Shown piece by piece: positions 58,862 to 64,000 of a stretch of DNA of 64,000 bases (the stretch's first letter is position 1; every line of letters starts with the position of its first letter). The position numbers and the translations under genes are program-made. Location: assembly GCF_004337985.1 (NCBI RefSeq), contig NC_043740.1, forward strand, positions 62,001 through 126,000, read 5' to 3'. This DNA comes from Pyricularia pennisetigena (Eukaryota; Ascomycota; Sordariomycetes; Magnaporthales; Pyriculariaceae). Under the pieces are notes generated by a model. It did no database searches, was not told the DNA's origin, and worked only from the letters and a program-made list of their open reading frames with translations.

Positions 58862-59689
58862 ATGGTCCCCTACACTCTCGCCGTAAAGGGCGCCGTGCTG
58901 GCGTACTCGTGCCTGGGTAGCGGCCCGCTCCTGGTCACGGTGCCCGGCGCCAACGGAGACGCCGTCATCTTTAACCAGACCGTGCCCCACATGGCCAACA
59001 ACTTCACAGTCTGCTCGTACGACCGCCGCGGCTTCAGCCGCAGCAATTACACCGAGCCCAACGACCTGACCATGCCGGTGCGGCTGCAGACGGACGCCGA
59101 CGACCTCGCCGCCCTCATCGGCCACCTGTCGCCCGGCAAGCCCGCCCTTGTTTTCGGCACCAGCAGCGGCGCCATCGTGTCCCTAGAGATGCTCTCGCGC
59201 CATCCGGAAGCCGTGTCCTTCCTCGTCGCCCACGAGCCGCCCCTGACCAAGAGCCTCGGCGAAGCCGGCGCCCAGGTGCAGGCCGTGTTCGCCAACGCCG
59301 AGAAGGCGTTCTTCAGCGAGGGCATCGAGGCCGCCACGCAGGCGTTCCTGGGGCCCGTCGACCCTTCGAACCCCGAGTCCGTCGCGACGCACAGCGTCCT
59401 CGAGTCGCCGGACCGTGCGTCCAACGCGGCCCTCTTCTTCGCCCACGAGATCAACCACTACACGGCCCACTCGTTCGACACGGTGGCGCTCCAAGCCTTC
59501 AGGGACAAGCTCGTTTTCGACAAGGGCGACGCCAGCACCGCTCCCGGCACCTCCATGACCGACGCGCTCGCCCAGAGCATCGGCGTCGCCGTGGAGCACA
59601 CGCCCGGCGGCCACCTCGGCTACACCTCCAAGCCTGTCGAGTTTGCGGCGGCGATTGCTGAGATTTTCGCCGCGCACGGAAAGCTGTAG
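58862..59689 (+). CDS. alpha/beta hydrolase
   Basis: 275 residues, single exon, ATG at 58862 in a good context (ACACAATGG); the frame is open upstream but the family normally begins near MVPYTLAVKGAVLAY. Residues 20-35 (GSGPLLVTVPGANGD) form the oxyanion region, CSYDRRGFSRS near 51-61 is the strand-4 motif, VFGTSSGAIVSLEM near 97-110 the nucleophile elbow with Ser101 (GxSxG), and GGHLGYTSKP supplies the catalytic His near 251. The acid residue is not certain. The cap region is short. No signal peptide, so probably cytosolic. Substrate cannot be inferred. High GC and strong third-position G/C, typical of a native gene. Confidence 0.9.
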   Translation: MVPYTLAVKGAVLAYSCLGSGPLLVTVPGANGDAVIFNQTVPHMANNFTVCSYDRRGFSRSNYTEPNDLTMPVRLQTDADDLAALIGHLSPGKPALVFGTSSGAIVSLEMLSRHPEAVSFLVAHEPPLTKSLGEAGAQVQAVFANAEKAFFSEGIEAATQAFLGPVDPSNPESVATHSVLESPDRASNAALFFAHEINHYTAHSFDTVALQAFRDKLVFDKGDASTAPGTSMTDALAQSIGVAVEHTPGGHLGYTSKPVEFAAAIAEIFAAHGKL

Positions 59690-62297
59690 GAGGGACGATA
59701 GTACCTGTATATAGTCTCATCGCGCGGCCGGTGTGAAGTTTATGAATCACACCTGGAGCAATCAAATAATCATCATCCAACCAGACTGTTCCTCCACTAG
59801 TGTGAGCCTGTTTTGCTCTTTTGTTTTTCCCTCTTCTCTCGACAGTGCCTGGCGCGATTGCACACGGCAACAAGACGGTAAAGAAGCTGCTTCCAGTTTG
59901 TGTAAGAAAGCACTGTGTCCCGGATTCAATGTGCAGATACCCCCAAAGCTCAAAGTCGGTCCTATCCAGCCGCATTAACCGTGCAATGACTAGAAAGTAC
60001 TTCGTAGTGGCCAGCCTGGGCGTTCTCTCAGGCGAAAAAAAGATTTCGGTTGGTTGTCAAGTCAGACGAGAGCCCGTACGAGTCATTGTCGTCGCAGGCC
60101 ATGTTTAACTAGTCGATAGATAGCATTCGCTAACGACGGGAGCCTCCTTTTTGGCGGTCCATTGTAGTGGAACGATTCTCGCTACCCTGCTGGCCTACTT
60201 AGGTTCGGGGCGCACGCCGAGGAGATTCTCCAGTCTGGGGAAGCACCGGGCCAACTTCGGCTTCTCCATTGAGCATTGAGAGGAAGAGATTAGACCGGTC
60301 CTGCCGAGATGCCCAAGTTGTGATTTTGTAGAATCTTTGCCCGATCAATTTTGGTGCGTCTCCCTCACTTTATTTCAAGAGCCTGGTGATGATGGAAACA
60401 TGGTCAGTCCCAGGCTGCAATTACTCCGGCTTTTGTAAAAAGAAGAATCATAAGAATATGGCTTACGTTGCCCATCCATTTCTCATGACTCCAAACCCTG
60501 TATTTGCCTGGATTGTCAAGGTCTGGGACCCATGACTTTTATACTGGCAAAAACCGAGACAATGATCTTTTCTTGCGTGGAAGTTGTGCGATAGAGTCAC
60601 CTCGTCCATGAGTTTGAAAAATCAACCGCCTACGTAGCACCCAGCATCCCCCGTCATCAGAGTGACCTCTGGTCATTCCCACCGGGCAAGTCAGTATACC
60701 ATCGAAAATTGTTTGACAGAGCGAGCTTAGGGATGGCAGCATAGTAGCCGAAATGATCGGAAGCTGGTTAGAACTCATTCTTTTGAGATGTTTCTAACAG
60801 GCTGTGTGATACTTGCCGGTGCCTCTATCAATATCCCCTTGGTCTTTATCGTAAGCTTCAACGAGCTGGTGCGACCTGCTCCCCGCAGGCTGGGCCATCA
60901 ACGACTTGTTCATTGGCGACCTCTGCATCAGCTATACAGAGGACATCTTTGATACGGCACCCTTAACCGTCGTTCTGTGGGTTCCATTATTGTATAAGAG
61001 GAAATTTTCCACGTTTTCTTCGCCCGCGAGGTCAGTTCGACATAGCATTCGTCTGATTCAAGGTTCGCTGGGGCCATCATTGCATCGCAATAGCGTTGGC
61101 TGCTGTTGGGTGTTACTCAGGCTCGCAAGCACCTCATCCTCGAATCGATGACTAGTGTTCCTCGTCCGAAATGGCAGCGTTCGTACGGCACGCAGCTTGC
61201 GAAAGGTAGATTTGGAGCATCCAAAATAAAAACGGCATAAGGTGGCCCGTGGAGCATACACCTGTGAGCTCGGGTGCCGCAGATAATAATCTCAGGCTTG
61301 TGATGAAGCTATGTCGAGCATGGCTACTGATAATGTCGACAAGCGTGAAGGGAAGAAGGCAAAGTATATATACTGGTATGGACATAAATTTTGGTCCCGC
61401 ACCTCCCCGGTTCGAAAATAGATTTGCTGCATTGTAAGGGTATCTTATGGCAAGCTAAAACTATGGGCGCCAACTGGAAAGGCGTATGGGTTAATTCAGT
61501 AAGCAACTGTGGTTGATTCTTCCCTGAAATGTTGCATCATGCATGTGTATATTGAATTGGGTCTATACATATCTTAACCATACCTAGTGAAACACAGCTA
61601 CTATAAACTTAGCTATATTTAAACAAAATTCCAAAGCTAAAAACTCCCTGGAAAGCTCCTTTTGCAAAACACAAAGTGAGACCTTGAAACAATTTGTAGT
61701 TCTTGCCCCAAAGTTCTCCCAAAATACCTGTTGCTTCTCTGGGAACCTCGGGTGACCGATTACAATTTGGCTGATCCCCGTTTTACGCACTCAGCAGCTT
61801 CCAGAATAAAACAAAATATCAAGGGCCCCAAAGCATAATCAAACAAGGGGGTAGAACTGGGACTGAACAGTCGCCACCACACGCGATTGAAAATCAAGGC
61901 AGTTGGCAGCAATGGCTATGATTGAGCAGCAGTTTGACTAGCCTAGTAGTATTTCACTGGGGGAAAGAAAAAGAGATATAGTATGGAGTTGATTCTGTTC
62001 GACGCCTTAAACAACGCGGCGGTAAGTTGATCCAGATCTGGGGTAAGATCTTTCACTCTGTTCGTGTCGCATCATGGCCTTGGGGTGTGGGGTTGGTGCT
62101 TGGTCGGGACGTTTGGCCTTGTTTGAACGCATGACTATGGCCTGGCTGGGCAAAGTTTACTGCCGCTGCCGATCATGCACAGTGAATGGCGTCTAATAAT
62201 ACCTGATACCTGATACCCGCTATATATAACTGTGATTTTGATCGTCTCTTCTCTCATACTCAGCCCTATATTAATTCCATCAGTACATACTATTTTT
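59690..62297. other. intergenic, nothing recognised
   Basis: About 2.6 kb. Several short frames on both strands, none with a domain or consistent splice sites. A regulatory region or an unrecognised non-coding gene cannot be excluded. Confidence 0.45.
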
Positions 62298-62657
62298 ATG
62301 CGGGCTTTTGATTGTCTTGTGTGAGACTGCCTCACCTTTTATTTCATTACTATATACGACATCAACAACAAGCTCAACAATTTCAGGTTGCAGTTCACCG
62401 TTATTATCGTCCAGGTTTTCGCTGCCTTAGCCGTCGCTACTGTGGCCCCCATCCACGCCCACCGAGCTGTCATCGTCGACAAGAGTTGCGTAAGTTGCTT
62501 GTTTTCTGAACTGTAGAATATGGAAACCATAAACGCTGACGGAAAGGATTTCCCTCCTCTACTTTGTGCTGCATGCACGTGTTCTATCCCGAAAAATGTA
62601 CAGGGAAGGAAAAAGTTGAAGGCTTCCTGTCCGGGAGTAACCCCTCTCGAACCCTGA
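62298..62657 (+). CDS. possible small secreted protein, three exons
   Basis: Tentative model: exons 62298-62320, 62387-62489 and 62604-62657, introns 66 and 114 bp (donors GTGAGACTG and GTAAGTTGC, acceptors AATTTCAG and TGTACAG), giving 59 residues in frame. The N-terminus is strongly hydrophobic (LQFTVIIVQVFAALAVATVA) and ends APIHA, like a signal peptide, leaving a short mature peptide with two Cys. Such small secreted proteins are common in fungi. The first exon and the last are short and unsupported by homology; a TATATATAA box lies near 62220. Could be a chance model. Confidence 0.3.
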
Positions 62658-63948
62658 ACCGCTAGAGATGAGTGTTGGCAGCAGCTTTCGCCAATTGTGC
62701 TGATCCTACATAGAGGAGCAGGCACCTATGAGGCGGCCACGACAGCGGAAAAACTCTTTGTGATAGCCACAGAGGATTGTACAAAAACACCTTGGTCAAC
62801 GTCGACACTAACAGGTTTACATGGAGATAAGGTTTGCACGTTGTGCCTCTTGGTCCCGCGAAATTGACCTCAAGCCAGCTGAACGTTGGACTGAATCGCC
62901 TTTTCTTTTTGCTGCAGGTCGTTATCGCGCTTGCGCGGCAAGCCTTTGAGAGGGCCTACCGGCAAGCCTCTGACGTGCCCAGTCTCCAATCCCCTAAAAA
63001 AAAAAGAGTGCCAAGATTGCCGCATCTTGGCGATGCACACTCAGCTCGACGGCAATCCTGTTCTTGAAATTTGGCGCGTTTCTTACGCACACAGTAATAC
63101 TAGCCCTTATAGCAAAGGAAAAAAAAAAAAAAAAGGATTCGACATCTGGGAAATCCAATCATGTTGGCGTCCTACTTGGGGCGTGGGAGCAGCCTAATTT
63201 TAGTCCGAATAATTCGGCTCAAACCTGTTGCCGTCATGTCCACTCCACAGCAAATCTGCTTTTCATTTTCGGGAGCTACTTCCTCCTTCTATTCCACCGA
63301 TGGTCTCCAAGTCAAGACGTATTGCAGTCCCCCATCTCATCGGTCCTTGGTCGTAGCTTTGGCCGCAGCCGCGCCCACCCCGGCCCCGATTCCGACTCGC
63401 GCCCCGAGCCGTCCCGGTCTCGGCATACTGGCACAAGCCTGGCACTGTTGATCTACCTGGAAGAAAGTCATTCAACAAAATACGGCGGGTTGAAAGATGA
63501 CGTGGAGCCGGAAACGCCAAGCTCGACGACTGCAAGCCCGAAGCTCAAGGGCCCCGGTATCAGTGACGCGTCAGGGTCCGGCCGGGGCTAGTGGGGGCAT
63601 GTGACTTTCGGCCCGGTTGCTAGAGCGACTTTTTTTTTTTTTCTTCTTCTTCTTTTCCTCTTTCGTTTTTAGCGATGGCAATTACTGGCTTGGCTAAGAG
63701 ATAAAGGTGGGCTTTCATCTAAGATAGGCATCTTGGCCTAATTACGTGATCTACATCCAGCGGGGTGTGACTCTTTTTTGAGTGTTGGAGACTTTTTTTT
63801 TCCTCGTCGGTCAAGTATCAAAAATTTTGCGCGACGAAAAACACTACAGCAACTTTTCACGCACAGCTTTTTGCTCCTCTATACACGGAAGAAAGGAGGT
63901 TCATAATAATCAGTTAATGAATATATTAATTAATTAATTAATATAAAA
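62658..63948. other. intergenic, upstream region of the last gene
   Basis: About 1.3 kb with poly-A and poly-T/C runs (63119-63134, 63630-63660) typical of fungal promoters. Open frames rich in Ser, Pro and Arg look like chance translation. Confidence 0.45.
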
Positions 63949-64000
63949 ATGGACTCCGATATGGAGAATGGCGCCGACCACAAGCCAGAAAAGTCCAGGT
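63949..64000 (+). CDS. start of a gene cut by the window edge
   Basis: ATG after an AT-rich leader (TAATTAATTAATATAAAAATGG). The first 17 codons read MDSDMENGADHKPEKSR, acidic and polar, as at the start of many cytosolic or membrane-transporter proteins in fungi. Too short to identify. Confidence 0.5.
   Translation, partial: MDSDMENGADHKPEKSR

Noticed and set aside
59183..59677. Minus-strand frames across the hydrolase gene
   Set aside because: Antisense shadow caused by high third-position GC in the real gene.
63064..63591. 175-codon plus-strand frame before the last gene
   Set aside because: Spans poly-A and repetitive Ser/Pro/Arg sequence; looks like promoter sequence read by chance.

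Overview
The window looks like a filamentous ascomycete (Pezizomycotina) chromosome. Genes carry short GT-AG introns of about 50-115 bp, protein families are typically fungal (DUF3435 tyrosine recombinase, MARVEL-like membrane protein, HhH-GPD glycosylase, YFH7-like kinase), and an AT-rich block of about 35 kb is full of transposons decayed mainly by C-to-T and G-to-A changes, as expected from repeat-induced point mutation (RIP). Genus cannot be told from the sequence.

Layout. (1) 1-18.5 kb, moderate GC: a four-helix membrane protein (1821-2826, minus), a chromodomain protein (3631-4725, minus), a MARVEL-like protein (6624-7551, minus), a broken and inverted FAD-linked oxidoreductase (8.7-11.5 kb) split by a decayed Tc1/mariner element, and a large DUF3435 tyrosine-recombinase gene with C2H2 fingers and tandem chromodomains (12069-17422, minus). 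The DUF3435 gene is cut in one exon by an intact pogo/Fot1 element with perfect 42-bp inverted repeats and a TA duplication. An unmutated minisatellite (18.5-18.75 kb) marks the edge of the AT-rich block. (2) 18.8-54.1 kb, AT-rich: two opposed Copia remnants, solo LTRs of two families, a full-length Ty3/Gypsy chromovirus-type element (40414-47664), several copies of a TIR element family with 9-bp target duplications, one copy of that family carrying a DUF6589 coding region, and a decayed SNF2 helicase on the opposite strand beside it. (3) 54.2-64 kb, GC-rich host sequence: an HhH-GPD DNA glycosylase, a P-loop kinase, an alpha/beta hydrolase, a possible small secreted protein, and the first codons of a gene running off the window.

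Insertion order can be read from target duplications: the 611-bp LTR sits inside TIR element E1, which sits in the minus-strand Copia; E2 sits in a Copia LTR, and a later solo LTR sits inside the DUF6589 coding region of E2; Gypsy sits inside the N-terminal coding region of the helicase; E5 sits inside E6; E4 sits inside a Copia LTR fragment. The most promising new observation is that the terminal repeat of the 9-bp-TSD family lies directly upstream of the DUF6589 reading frame, making DUF6589 (perhaps with the neighbouring SNF2 helicase) a candidate transposase for these elements. The second is the recombinase-zinc finger-chromodomain gene whose eight exons stay in frame once the pogo insertion is discounted.
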